Part shown: positions 19,001-27,150 of the stretch, in pieces
Numbering within the stretch: the stretch's first letter is position 1
Layout: every line of letters starts with the position of its first letter
The notes under the pieces: generated by a model
Seen by the model: only the letters and a program-made list of their open reading frames with translations
What the model was told of the DNA's origin: nothing
Databases searched by the model: none
Made by a program: the position numbers and the translations under genes
NCBI RefSeq assembly: GCF_023101145.1
Contig: NZ_CP073714.1
Coordinates: 4,340,001-4,404,000 of the forward strand
DNA from: Paenibacillus pabuli
GTDB taxonomy: Bacteria; Bacillota; Bacilli; Paenibacillales; Paenibacillaceae
Direction of reading: 5' to 3'
Length of the DNA stretch: 64,000 nucleotides

Positions 19001-19213
19001 TTCCGGGAGTACTGTCTGATGCTGCAAGAAATACGTAGTGCCGTAGCCGCCATCAAGCTGTGAGATTTTATAATTCGGATGAAAGTCTCCTTCATGCTCA
19101 TAGCTTCCGGGCAAGAGATAACGGGCCTTCCGCATACTCCATTCCTTTAGCTCAACTTTCTCTGTCCACTGCCGCTCTGCCAGCCATTCGATAAAACGGT
19201 TCATACGTTTCAT
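16073..19213 (-). CDS. GH38 alpha-mannosidase
   Basis: This 1046-residue cytoplasmic enzyme removes alpha-linked mannose. GH38 zinc-site and catalytic motifs are intact: QSHIDVAWLWP (zinc ligands His241 and Asp243) and WLPDTFGY with nucleophile Asp353. A third metal-site motif is LLYGHGDGGGG. The N-terminal domain (1-230), the catalytic barrel, the three-helix bundle and the C-terminal beta domains have normal proportions. There is no signal peptide. GAGG lies eight bases before the start; it begins four bases after the GH3 stop and is followed three bases later by GH130. Co-transcription with a CUT1 importer points to cleavage of imported manno-oligosaccharides. Confidence 0.93.
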   Translation of the reverse strand: MKRMNRFIEWLAERQWTEKVELKEWSMRKARYLLPGSYEHEGDFHPNYKISQLDGGYGTTYFLQHQTVLPEHWPPDEAALLYMGRGEGLLKINGEPYHGLDSNHWFIPLPSRTAGEELQLDIELYDPVPEPEDPLNRQAVIKSPLEGIEIILVHVNPHVYSLLHTVKTVHEAALLLPEADMRRVRSGKALERVMDTIYMKEQVILDGSAVAAAEKQLRAEAAADRPEGLSPGTMHMVGQSHIDVAWLWPVRETVRKVSRTFSTVCTLMDKYPEFRYSQSQPQLYAFAKEHYPQLYGRIKERIAEGRWELVGGMWVEPDLNIPGGESLVRQMLYGQDFYMKEFGKRSTIEWLPDTFGYCASLPQLLKQAGIDYFMTTKLGWNDTNPFPHTLFHWVGIDGTKIVAYQNHGVNENTHPKDVHEHWQAHAQKDQHDELMLLYGHGDGGGGVTHEMLEYVARTDLAPGQPVSKFSTAEAFFSEIGLRQPELPAWHGDLYLELHRGTFTTHAFNKRSNRKAEVLYRQAEIWSVFVEQSGIAKPLQPQAQELAEGWKLLLLNQFHDIIPGTSIPEVYITSREQYAEIFRLGQQVLDTSLHTLASAVDTSGEGRPYVVFNSLGWERTELIHLQVDQSLATLQAFDEDGLLESECWNPDEDGSSFTLAISVRNVPAFGCRTIWLREPEEPRKQQEDPVIKDAFQKQWETEHYILMFNDDGEISRWYDKSAGREILQAGQTGNQLQFYHDTPPLWDAWDLDPRYEQQPAGKAKLLERRVITSGPMLTVLKFSWQLNESLIEQEIILPRYSRRVDFRTSVTWREEHKLLKTAFPVDIVAVKATYEIPFGALERPTHRNTSWEQAQFEVCGHRWADLSEGGYGISLLNDCKYGYDIHDGVLRLSLLRSPRWPDRYADQGQHQFTYSVYPHAGEWRQADVVREAAVLNEPLQVISEESHSGRYPSTHAWLDFRSNHVMLDTIKSAEDGSGTIVRLYESSGSRDTAVLDWKDEEIRVSRVNLLESEIGSVETSSGVIPLSFKPYEVQTIKLYHEHESQEE

Positions 19214-19216
19214 GGC

Positions 19217-21520
19217 TCAGTCCTCCTCTCTGACCTTGAGCCGTGCCGTCAAATATTCTTCGGAGTGCGGACCTGCCATCACGACAAACTCCCCTGCCTC
19301 CACGATCCGCGATAAATCGGCCGAAACATACTCTAACTGTTCCCGACCAACGTTGAACGTCACCGTTTGGGTGTCACCCGGCAAAAGACTGATTTTGCGG
19401 AAGGCTTTAAGTTGCTTCTCGGGACGGGTTATGGAAGAGTCCAGATCGGAAATGTAGAGCTGGACAACCTCGCTCCCCGCCCTGGCACTTGAGTTGGTAA
19501 CATCCACCGAGACAAGCGCTTCACCATCCGCAGCAATGACGGAGGGCTCTACCTTCAAATTGCTGTATTGGAAATCACTAAAACTGAGTCCGTAGCCGAA
19601 TGGGAATTCGGCATTGAAATCCATCTCCAGATACCGCTTTCCTCTTGTACGCCGTTTATAGTAATAAACGGGAAGCTGGCCGACATGCTTCGGAATGCTG
19701 ATCGTCAGCCTTCCAGAGGGATTTACGTCGCCGAAGAGAATATCGGCGATGGCATGTCCGCCTTCCTGACCCGGGTACCAGGCTTCCAGAATGGCGTCAG
19801 CATGCTCTACAATCCATGGTTCGGCAATCGGACGGCCATTAATATAGACCACGATCAGCGGCTTACCCAGCTTATGGATCTCCTGCGCCAGCTCAAGCTG
19901 TACCCCCATCAGATTCAGCGTGGCCCGATCAATGCCCTCACCGCACTCCATATCGCTCCAGGAATGTTCGGTCACCACAGAAGCACCTGTGAGGAGATCG
20001 ATTGTTCCTTCCCCGAAGTCTCTGGCGCTGGAACCACCAATCGCGAGCACAACAGCATCAGCCTCGGCTGAACAGGCCAGCGCATGGGCAAATCCTTCCC
20101 GGGAGTCACCTTTGATTCGGCAGCCTGGTGCGTATAGGACACTGTCCTGGCCGCCGCCCAATGCTTGCCGGATTCCCTCCAGTACAGTAACAATTGCGCC
20201 TTTTGGCTGAGGTGAGGTGTAGTCACCCAGTTGATTGTATGGCGCATCTGCATTGGGGCCAATCACGGCTAGCTTCGGGATTTGCTTGCTAAGAGGCAGT
20301 ATTCCGCCCTTATTCTTGAGCATAATAATGCTTTCGCCGGCAATCCGTCGCGCCAATTTCCGGTGTTCCGGCCTGCCTATCATCTGTTCGGCATGCTCCG
20401 GATCGACTAAAGGACGGTCGAACAGTCCGAGCTTGAACTTCAGCTCCAGGATTCTGGCGGCAGCTCGATCCAGATCATACTCTTGCAGGCGTCCATTTCG
20501 GATTGCAGCAGAGATGTGCTTCTCGAACATCTCACCCGACATCTCCATATCGATTCCGGCCAGCAGCGCCTGGGCTACCGCCGTTTCCCCGCTGTCCGCT
20601 GTATTATGGCCATTCGTCAGCATACCCAGCGCACCGCAATCGGTGATTACGAAACCATCGAAGCCCCACTGCTCCCTCAACACATCCTGCAAAAGATAAC
20701 GGTTAGTGGTGCAGGGCACCCCGTCTATTTCGTTATAGGCGGTCATAATGGACAACGCTCCGGCCTCCACCGCTTTGCGGAAGGGCATCAGATCCACCTC
20801 ATGCAGCTCACGGAGTCCCATATGCACTGGCGCTGAATTTCGTCCGCCTTCCGAACTGCCATAAGCGGCGAAATGTTTCAGGGTGGCCAGTACGGAATCC
20901 TCCGCATCCAGCCGGTCTCCCTGCAAACCCTTTACCGCCTCCACTCCCATAGTTGCAATCAGGAATGGGTCCTCACCAAAGGTCTCCTCCGTCCTACCCC
21001 AGCGCGGATCACGCACCACATCAAGCACCGGAGAATACGTTGCCGCTCCACCTTGGCTGCGGGTTTCCAGGGCTACTATCTGACACATCTCCCGGTATAG
21101 CTCTGGATTCCACATACTGCCCAAAGCCAACGGAACTGGAAATACCGTGGCGCCTATAGCCATATGTCCGTGCGAACATTCTTCACCGAACAGAATAGGA
21201 ATGCCAAGCCGGCTCTCCTTCATGGCGAAAGCCTGAATGGCATTAACCGCCTCTGCACCTTCCTTCGGGGACAAGCCTGTCTCCAGTGTGACGCCAGTCC
21301 ATGGATCTGCACGCAGTGTTCCATATAAGGAGCCGACGCCTCCACCTGCAACCTGACGCTTAAAAGCTTCCGTCATACCCGTAGTTCCATCTGGGCGCTT
21401 CTCATAGCACTGCCAGCCGAAAGGCTGAACTAATTGTCCAGCCTTTTCTCCAAGAGTCATCCGTTGCAGCAGGTCCTGTACCCGATCCGCCACAGGGCGT
21501 GTTTTATCCTTATAAATCAT
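19217..21520 (-). CDS. GH3 beta-glycosidase
   Basis: The domain order is that of bacterial beta-glucosidase/xylosidase-type GH3 enzymes: barrel (to about residue 350) with RWGRTEETFGEDP, KHFAAYG and nucleophile Asp294 in FVITDCGALGM, an alpha/beta sandwich domain, and a C-terminal fibronectin-III-like domain (VDVTNSSARAGSEVVQLYI). At 767 residues it is full length and has no signal peptide. The usual SDW at the nucleophile is TDC here, seen in some GH3 subgroups. It does not have the NagZ motif of GH3 N-acetylglucosaminidases. Substrate is open: beta-glucoside, beta-xyloside or another beta-linked cap. It sits between the importer and GH38 in one operon. Confidence 0.9.
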   Translation of the reverse strand: MIYKDKTRPVADRVQDLLQRMTLGEKAGQLVQPFGWQCYEKRPDGTTGMTEAFKRQVAGGGVGSLYGTLRADPWTGVTLETGLSPKEGAEAVNAIQAFAMKESRLGIPILFGEECSHGHMAIGATVFPVPLALGSMWNPELYREMCQIVALETRSQGGAATYSPVLDVVRDPRWGRTEETFGEDPFLIATMGVEAVKGLQGDRLDAEDSVLATLKHFAAYGSSEGGRNSAPVHMGLRELHEVDLMPFRKAVEAGALSIMTAYNEIDGVPCTTNRYLLQDVLREQWGFDGFVITDCGALGMLTNGHNTADSGETAVAQALLAGIDMEMSGEMFEKHISAAIRNGRLQEYDLDRAAARILELKFKLGLFDRPLVDPEHAEQMIGRPEHRKLARRIAGESIIMLKNKGGILPLSKQIPKLAVIGPNADAPYNQLGDYTSPQPKGAIVTVLEGIRQALGGGQDSVLYAPGCRIKGDSREGFAHALACSAEADAVVLAIGGSSARDFGEGTIDLLTGASVVTEHSWSDMECGEGIDRATLNLMGVQLELAQEIHKLGKPLIVVYINGRPIAEPWIVEHADAILEAWYPGQEGGHAIADILFGDVNPSGRLTISIPKHVGQLPVYYYKRRTRGKRYLEMDFNAEFPFGYGLSFSDFQYSNLKVEPSVIAADGEALVSVDVTNSSARAGSEVVQLYISDLDSSITRPEKQLKAFRKISLLPGDTQTVTFNVGREQLEYVSADLSRIVEAGEFVVMAGPHSEEYLTARLKVREED

Positions 21521-21551
21521 TTCTTACAGCACCTTTCTGCGCAGAGCCTCA

Positions 21552-23162
21552 TTAGTTGGATTTCCAGCGGTCATAGGCAGCCTGATTGATTTCAGCTACA
21601 CGTTCTCCGCCCATTTTCTTGACGGTTGCCACATAATTGTCCCAGCTCGTGAGCGGCTCGGCACCGGTGATGAATTTCGCTTCCATCTGGTTCACATATG
21701 TGGTCAAATCAGAGTTCAAGCTGCTGATTTCAGTCTGCTCTTCCACCGTTAGAAACAACGTCGGGAATGGAATCCGTGCGCCTTTGTCAAGAAGCTTCTG
21801 CTTGGTTTCCTGCTCGACCCATAGGTCAAAATCGGTCTTTAGCCCTTTGCTGATATCATCCATGGACAGGGTTGGGGCAGGAATGCCGTAGTTAGGCGTC
21901 AGAGTTGCCCGGTAATCTTCCATCTCCTTGCCGTCCGGTACCGGCAAGTACTTCTTGACCCGGTTCTCTTTGTCGGTGTATTCCCAGAGAATGCCCTCCG
22001 GCCCTTTATTGAAGAACATGGCCCCTTCATAGGAATAGAGATAATCCACCCAGCGCATAGAGGCTTCCGGCGAGGGATTGCTCTCCGTGATGGCAAATGC
22101 ACCCGTTGTAATCCCTCTGTTCTTCGCAATCGCAGGCGCAGCAACGGATTCGCTGCGGACAGGTGCAAACATCGGATCTGCTGTTGAAGGCTCCCCGCCC
22201 TTGGACATGTAAGCATGCCAGTCGGAGAAGAGAGCGACTTGATTATTCTGTGTTTTGGCCTTCTTCTGCTCCGCCGTCTGCGAGAAGCTCTCATGATCCA
22301 ACAGGTCTTCGGACCACAAGCGGTTCATATAGGTCAAATATTCCTTATAGCCTTCTTCAAGCGGTGTGTAATGCACTTTATCCGCATCGTCCACATAAAT
22401 TTCTTCTTCATATATACCGAAGGCGCCAAGCAGCCAGGTACGGATATCGCGGAGATTCGCAGCGGGTGTTGTCACAGAAGAAAGCGGAATTTCATCAGCT
22501 TTGCCATTGCCGTTCGGATCTTCCTCCTTCACACGCTTCAAGTAGGTATACAGCTCTTCTGTCGTTTCGGGAAGCTTGTCGATATTCAACGCCTTCAGGA
22601 AGTCCCCGTTATACCACATCGGATTGCGGTACCAGTGCTGGCTGAGTTCTACTACCGGCAAGGAATAGATGTGCCCGTCCGGTGCTGTAATTGATTTGCG
22701 GACTTCGGGATTCTCCTCCAGCAGTGCATTGAAGTTGGGAGCGTATTCTTTGATCAGATCCTCCAGTGGAATGAGGATACCCTGCTCTCCGTAATTCATC
22801 TGCTCTGCAGTCGTCAAACCGGCAGCATAGAGAATATCCGGGTAATCACCGCTGGCGAGCACCAGATTCTTCTTGGTCTCGAAGCTGTCCTTCGGTGCAT
22901 TCTTGTATTCCAGCGTAATGCCGGTCTTCTCCTGCATCTGTTGGAGCACCGCCATGTTCTCCCAGTTCTGAATCCCTACGTCCGGTGCCATAAGTGTCAG
23001 AGTAACGGATTCATTGACAATCGGAAAACCTTCCTTATTCACAGCAACCTCTCCGGTACCGTTATTCCCTGCACCTTCGTTTGAATTGCTGCAGCCTGCC
23101 AGCAGTGAAAGAACCAGAGCTGAAGACATCATAAGCTTCCATGGTTTGCGTATGGTATGCAT
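21552..23162 (-). CDS. CUT1 sugar ABC importer, substrate-binding lipoprotein
   Basis: A lipoprotein signal peptide ends at lipobox LLAGC (Cys24), followed by a Ser/Asn/Gly-rich linker and a long (536-residue) family-1 solute-binding fold of the LipO/YtcQ kind typical of Paenibacillus oligosaccharide importers. It would sit on the outer face of the membrane and deliver substrate to the two permeases encoded upstream. GGAGG lies before ATG 23162. The gene is separated from the permease by 38 bases and from GH3 by 31 bases. The hydrolase set implies a mannose-containing oligosaccharide as ligand; this is inferred from neighbours. Confidence 0.9.
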   Translation of the reverse strand: MHTIRKPWKLMMSSALVLSLLAGCSNSNEGAGNNGTGEVAVNKEGFPIVNESVTLTLMAPDVGIQNWENMAVLQQMQEKTGITLEYKNAPKDSFETKKNLVLASGDYPDILYAAGLTTAEQMNYGEQGILIPLEDLIKEYAPNFNALLEENPEVRKSITAPDGHIYSLPVVELSQHWYRNPMWYNGDFLKALNIDKLPETTEELYTYLKRVKEEDPNGNGKADEIPLSSVTTPAANLRDIRTWLLGAFGIYEEEIYVDDADKVHYTPLEEGYKEYLTYMNRLWSEDLLDHESFSQTAEQKKAKTQNNQVALFSDWHAYMSKGGEPSTADPMFAPVRSESVAAPAIAKNRGITTGAFAITESNPSPEASMRWVDYLYSYEGAMFFNKGPEGILWEYTDKENRVKKYLPVPDGKEMEDYRATLTPNYGIPAPTLSMDDISKGLKTDFDLWVEQETKQKLLDKGARIPFPTLFLTVEEQTEISSLNSDLTTYVNQMEAKFITGAEPLTSWDNYVATVKKMGGERVAEINQAAYDRWKSN

Positions 23163-23200
23163 GAATAATTCCTCCCTTGTTATTATTACATCTTAATCGT

Positions 23201-24112
23201 TTAGCCTTTAACAGAGCCAATCATGACCCCTTGGACAAAGTAACGCTGCAAGAACGGGTAGACCGCTACGATGGGTAGTGTAGAGACGACAATGACTCCG
23301 TATTTGATCAGCGATGCTGTTTCTGCTTTATTATTCATGGCAATTGCCACCTCGCCGTTCATTGAAGCGCCTGTAGTTTCGGCCGACATTTCCTGAAGGA
23401 CAAGGATCTGGCGTAGAACCATCTGCAGCGGATACTTGGCTTCATCATTCAAATAGATCAGAGACGGGAAGTAACTGTTCCAGTGACTTACTCCATAGAA
23501 CAAGGCCATAACGGCTACAATCGGTGCTGACAGCGGTAAAATAATGCGGATGAATAGCTTCAGATTCGTACAGCCGTCAATATGCGCAGCTTCCTGCAAC
23601 TCTTTTGGAATGGTCGTCTGAAAAAAAGTGCGCGCCACGACGATATTCCAGACCGAAGCGGCCACTGGCAGAATCAACGCCCACATGCTGTTAATGAGTC
23701 CAAGGTTCTTGACCAGCAGATACGTCGGTACAAGTCCGCCGCTAAAGAACATCGTGAATAGAATGAGGCCCATGAACAGTTGGCGACCAACAAAATCAGA
23801 CCTGCTGAGCGCATACGAGGCCGGCAGCGTAACCGCGAGATTAACCAGAGTCCCCACCACCGTGTAAATAATAGTATTCCAGTACCCATTCCATATCTTT
23901 GGATTCTCAAAAACAAGCTTGTAACCGTCCAATGTCACATTCTTTGGAAACAGCCACATGGCCCCCGAATTGACGTCCTGCGGCGAACTGATAGAAGCGC
24001 TGAGAATGTAGATCAGCGGATAGAGAATAACCAACAAGGCAAGAGACAAATAAATATAAGTGCTGATCAGAAAAAGCTTGTCCCCTCTGGATTCTTTCAT
24101 GGCAGTAACCAA
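23201..24112 (-). CDS. CUT1 sugar ABC importer permease (YtcP type)
   Basis: An inner-membrane permease with six predicted helices and the EAA loop that contacts the ATPase (EAAHIDGCTNLKLFIRIILP). The C-terminal ending FLQRYFVQGVMIGSVKG is the hallmark of the YtcP/AraQ-like partner. The open frame reaches 24181, but AAGGAG sits just before TTG at 24112 with nine-base spacing, so translation probably starts there; ATG at 24100 is the alternative. The frame overlaps the preceding permease only if the longer start is used. No ATPase is encoded nearby. Confidence 0.9.
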   Translation of the reverse strand: MVTAMKESRGDKLFLISTYIYLSLALLVILYPLIYILSASISSPQDVNSGAMWLFPKNVTLDGYKLVFENPKIWNGYWNTIIYTVVGTLVNLAVTLPASYALSRSDFVGRQLFMGLILFTMFFSGGLVPTYLLVKNLGLINSMWALILPVAASVWNIVVARTFFQTTIPKELQEAAHIDGCTNLKLFIRIILPLSAPIVAVMALFYGVSHWNSYFPSLIYLNDEAKYPLQMVLRQILVLQEMSAETTGASMNGEVAIAMNNKAETASLIKYGVIVVSTLPIVAVYPFLQRYFVQGVMIGSVKG

Positions 24113-24128
24113 AGACTTCAACTCCTTT

Positions 24129-25079
24129 CTACCAGAGACTGTTCTCACTGGTGCGTTTGGCGATCTGGTTGACAGTAACAAGCAGAATAACGTTGACTAC
24201 CGAGTTAAACAATCCGACAGCCGTTGAGAAGCTGTACTGGGCGTTCACCAGACCAGCACGATATACATAGGTGGAAATTACATCGGAAGCTTCCATATTG
24301 AGCGAATTCTGCAGCAGCAGAATTTTCTCGAAACCTAGGCCCAGTATATTACCCATATTTAAGATTAGCATGATTGTAATGGTGGGTACGATCGTCGGCA
24401 GATTGATATGCAGCATCCGTTTCATTCGGCTTGCTCCATCGACAATGGCCGCTTCATGCAGCTGGGGATCTACGCCTGACAGAGCCGCGAGATAAATAAT
24501 GGTTCCCCACCCGGTGCTCTGCCAGACGCCCGATAAGACATACACCGTCTTAAACCAGGCTGGATCGGTCAGAAATTCCGCTGGTTGAAGGCCCAGGAAC
24601 TCGATGAACCGGACAATCATGCCGCTGGAGGGTGATAAAAAGGTAATAATCATCCCTGCCATAACAACGACTGAAATGAAATGCGGCGCATAGGTGACCG
24701 TCTGTACCGATTTCTTGAACGGGCCGTTGCGGACCTCATTAAAGGCCAGTGCCAAAATAATTGGCAGCGGAAACCCAATAGCCAGTTCATAGAAGCTGAT
24801 GCTGAATGTGTTCCAGAGCAGATCCCAGAAAAAATAGGAATTGAAGAACCGTTCAAAATGGTCAAAACCAACCCAATCGCTGCCCGTAATTCCTTTCGAA
24901 GGTACGAAATTCTTAAAAGCAATCTGAATGCCGTACATCGGACCGTAATGAAAAACGAGGAAATACAATAACGCGGGAAGCATGAACAGATAGAGTTCCC
25001 AATTTTTCCAGATTCTTTTGCCAAGGGACTTGTTCTTTAATGAAGGATTTCCGGATACTGCAGCATTACTCCCCTTCAT
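24129..25079 (-). CDS. CUT1 sugar ABC importer permease (LplB type)
   Basis: The 316-residue permease carries the LplB-type opening (LYLFMLPALLYFLVFHYGPMYG..., six helices) and an EAA motif (HEAAIVDGASRMKRMLHINLP). It forms the heterodimeric channel with the next gene product. It is the first gene of the mannoside operon: start ATG 25079 with GGAG upstream, then permease, binding protein, GH3, GH38 and GH130. A perfect cre site lies 80 bases upstream, so carbon catabolite repression is likely. Confidence 0.9.
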   Translation of the reverse strand: MKGSNAAVSGNPSLKNKSLGKRIWKNWELYLFMLPALLYFLVFHYGPMYGIQIAFKNFVPSKGITGSDWVGFDHFERFFNSYFFWDLLWNTFSISFYELAIGFPLPIILALAFNEVRNGPFKKSVQTVTYAPHFISVVVMAGMIITFLSPSSGMIVRFIEFLGLQPAEFLTDPAWFKTVYVLSGVWQSTGWGTIIYLAALSGVDPQLHEAAIVDGASRMKRMLHINLPTIVPTITIMLILNMGNILGLGFEKILLLQNSLNMEASDVISTYVYRAGLVNAQYSFSTAVGLFNSVVNVILLVTVNQIAKRTSENSLW

Positions 25080-25155
25080 TCTCCCACTCCTCTCTATACT
25101 AGTTTTCGTTACATAGAATCATGTAGCCGCATCACATTCTTGCTGACTTCCTTCC

Positions 25156-25170
25156 TGCGAGCGCTTACAA
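25156..25170 (-). promoter_or_regulatory. Perfect CcpA-binding site (cre)
   Basis: Minus strand TTGTAAGCGCTCGCA fits every position of the consensus WTGNAANCGNWNNCW. It lies between the divergent importer/hydrolase operon and the GH125 gene and could repress both when preferred sugars are present. Confidence 0.75.
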
Positions 25171-25174
25171 ACCC

Positions 25175-25400
25175 AAGTGTAGTGAAACAAGGCTGACAGC
25201 GTAAATATGTAGGTTCTGCATTGTCATGTTAAGAAATTGAAAAATGGCGCTGCTGCGGTGCGTTCCAGCATTTTTGGATGTGGAACCTGCAGAAAGAGCA
25301 TAGCAGCAAATATGTGAATTATGAACCTGACTTCGCGCTGCAAAAGTTACATATTGCGATCCACCAGGCAGGTATGCAAACATTTGCTACGAATGCCAAG
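25175..25400. repeat. Intergenic block with imperfect internal repeats, possible interspersed element
   Basis: Between the cre site and the GH125 gene lies about 225 bases containing several variants of an ACATATTTGC-like word (for example near 25203-25211, 25306-25315 and 25347-25354), each near a GAACCT or GGTTC word (25214, 25283, 25324). No convincing gene is present; a 72-codon minus-strand frame lacks coding features. The pattern resembles a mobile intergenic repeat rather than promoter DNA, but copy number cannot be judged here. Confidence 0.3.
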
Positions 25401-25438
25401 GCTAAATAATTGACTAACATTGTAGGAGGACTTAGACC

Positions 25439-26719
25439 ATGAACCTGCCAGCTTCCATTACCACCTATCTTACTGAAGCCGATGAACGGCTTGCACATCA
25501 CCCGAAATTGCAGCAATTATTCCGTAACTGTTTCCCAAATACGCTGGAGACAACAACCAAGCTGCTTGAAGACGGCACTACTTTCGTATTTACCGGGGAT
25601 ATTCCGGCTATGTGGCTGCGGGATTCAACGGAACAGGTGCGTCACTACATTCCTTTTGCCAAAAATGATCCTGAGCTGCAACGAATTCTCCGCGGCTTGA
25701 TTGCCCGGCAGATGTTCTATGTTAATATTGATCCTTACACCAATGCCTTTAACGAAACGGCGAGCGACAAGCATTACCGGGATACCGATGATTGCAATTT
25801 AAACCCGTGGATGTGGGAGCGCAAATATGAGCTGGACTCCCTCTGCTTCGTTGTACAGCTGGCTTATATGTACTGGAAGGAAGCGGAACAGACAGATATC
25901 TTTGATAACGCCTGCTACCAGGCGCTGACCTCCATTGTGAATGTTATTGAAACGGAACAATATCACGGAGAGAAATCACCCTACCATTTCATCCGACAAA
26001 CGCTTCAGGACACGGAGACTTTGCACAATAACGGACGCGGTATGCCTGTCAACTATACCGGCATGAGTTGGTCGGGCTTTCGCCCGAGCGACGACAGCTG
26101 CGAATTCGGCTACAATATTCCCTCCAATATGTTCGCTGTAGTCATTCTCGACTATATCCGTGAAATCGCAAGCGTCATCTATAAAGACGAAAGACTGGCG
26201 GCTCGGGCAGCGAAGCTGCGCAAGGAAATCGACTTCGGCATCCGCACCTACGGAATTGTGAATCATCCGAAATACGGCAGAATCTATGCCTACGAAACAG
26301 ACGGATACGGCAATTATTCTCTGATGGATGATGCCGGCACACCCGGCCTGATGTCTATTCCTTATATTGGTTATGTGGGTGTGGAGGATGAGATTTATCA
26401 GAATACCCGCCGCTTTGCCCTCAGCTTCGACAACCCTTTTTACTTTGAGGGTAAATATGCCAAAGGCATCGGCAGTCCTCATACACCGGGAGGTTACGTG
26501 TGGCATATGGCGATATCCATGCAGGCGCTGACGGCAGATAACGATGAGGAGATCAAAGAACTGATCGATATGCTTATCCGGACCGATGCGGATACCGGAT
26601 ATATGCACGAAGGCTTCCATCCGGATGATCCATCCGATTTTTCACGTGAATGGTTCGCCTGGTCCAACAGTTTGTTTGCTACACTGATCGTCAAAGCGAT
26701 GGACAAGGGAATTGTCTAG
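25439..26719 (+). CDS. GH125 exo-alpha-1,6-mannosidase
   Basis: Family GH125 (formerly DUF1237) removes alpha-1,6-linked mannose with inversion. The 426-residue protein has the landmarks AMWLRDSTEQVRHYIPF, WMWERKYELDSLCF and MSWSGFRPSDDSCEFGYNIP, where Asp218/Asp219 match the family's general acid. YMHEGFHPDDPSDFSREWF supplies the general base Glu. It is cytoplasmic, with no signal peptide. AGGAGG lies nine bases before ATG. It is transcribed divergently from the importer/GH3/GH38/GH130 operon and shares its cre site, so it belongs to the same mannoside or N-glycan pathway. A terminator follows at 26786-26834. Confidence 0.93.
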   Translation: MNLPASITTYLTEADERLAHHPKLQQLFRNCFPNTLETTTKLLEDGTTFVFTGDIPAMWLRDSTEQVRHYIPFAKNDPELQRILRGLIARQMFYVNIDPYTNAFNETASDKHYRDTDDCNLNPWMWERKYELDSLCFVVQLAYMYWKEAEQTDIFDNACYQALTSIVNVIETEQYHGEKSPYHFIRQTLQDTETLHNNGRGMPVNYTGMSWSGFRPSDDSCEFGYNIPSNMFAVVILDYIREIASVIYKDERLAARAAKLRKEIDFGIRTYGIVNHPKYGRIYAYETDGYGNYSLMDDAGTPGLMSIPYIGYVGVEDEIYQNTRRFALSFDNPFYFEGKYAKGIGSPHTPGGYVWHMAISMQALTADNDEEIKELIDMLIRTDADTGYMHEGFHPDDPSDFSREWFAWSNSLFATLIVKAMDKGIV

Positions 26720-26785
26720 GCACAACTGGGCCTTACCTTCTCTTAAAGACAATAACTGAGAACAATTTCGTATCACCAATAGATA

Positions 26786-26834
26786 AAAAACGGATACGTC
26801 ATCCTGAGTACAAGGAAGGCTGCATCCGTTTTCC
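26786..26834 (+). terminator. Terminator of the GH125 gene
   Basis: AAAACGGAT (26787-26795) pairs with ATCCGTTTT (26824-26832) and is followed by CCTATTTAT. It lies about 70 bases past the GH125 stop. Confidence 0.55.
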
Positions 26835-26987
26835 TATTTATAGCGTAATTTTAACGCCTCCTTAATATTTGAGGAAGATATGACTCCAGTCTTCACTATG
26901 AAGTGAACTCTAAGGCAAGCGTTAGGAGGTATGATTTCATATGAAAATTCAGCCAACTCATTCGTTGTCGCTCTGTCTTATGAGAGT

Positions 26988-27045
26988 CAACTTCATTACT
27001 TCTCTGATGGAAGCGGTGTAAATCGACTTGAACCATCTTTCGATA
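26988..27045 (-). pseudogene. Deleted remnant of a stalk/PKD-protein paralogue
   Basis: The minus strand encodes FTPLPSEK followed by two stops (27022-26996), the same C-terminus as the protein at 5050-7350; the DNA around it matches the end of that gene over about 36 bases with few changes (CTCTGATGGaAGCGGTGTAAA against CTCTGATGGgAGCGGTGTAAA). Directly upstream, 27036-27021 matches the segment coding WFKSI in the intact gene (5722-5708). In the intact gene these parts are about 630 bases apart, so an internal deletion has fused them and changed the frame. Confidence 0.65.
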
Positions 27046-27103
27046 AACATTTTTCCAGTTTCGAAAATTTATTCATTTAATAGGTTTCATATCAGTGAAT
27101 TAA

Positions 27104-27135
27104 CAAAAAGGCAGTCGAGGTTTTTCTCGACTGCC
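27104..27135 (-). terminator. Terminator of the small secreted protein gene
   Basis: GGCAGTCGAG and CTCGACTGCC form a ten-base-pair stem with a six-base loop, followed on the minus strand by TTTTTG. It begins about 15 bases past the stop at 27151. Confidence 0.85.
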
Positions 27136-27150
27136 CGGGGCTCAATCTAA

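Noticed and set aside
25165..25383. 72-codon minus-strand frame in the mannoside divergent promoter
   Set aside because: No ribosome binding site; it lies in repeat-like DNA and overlaps the edge of the perfect cre.
25976..26620. 214-codon minus-strand frame inside GH125
   Set aside because: Shadow frame opposite a full set of GH125 motifs.
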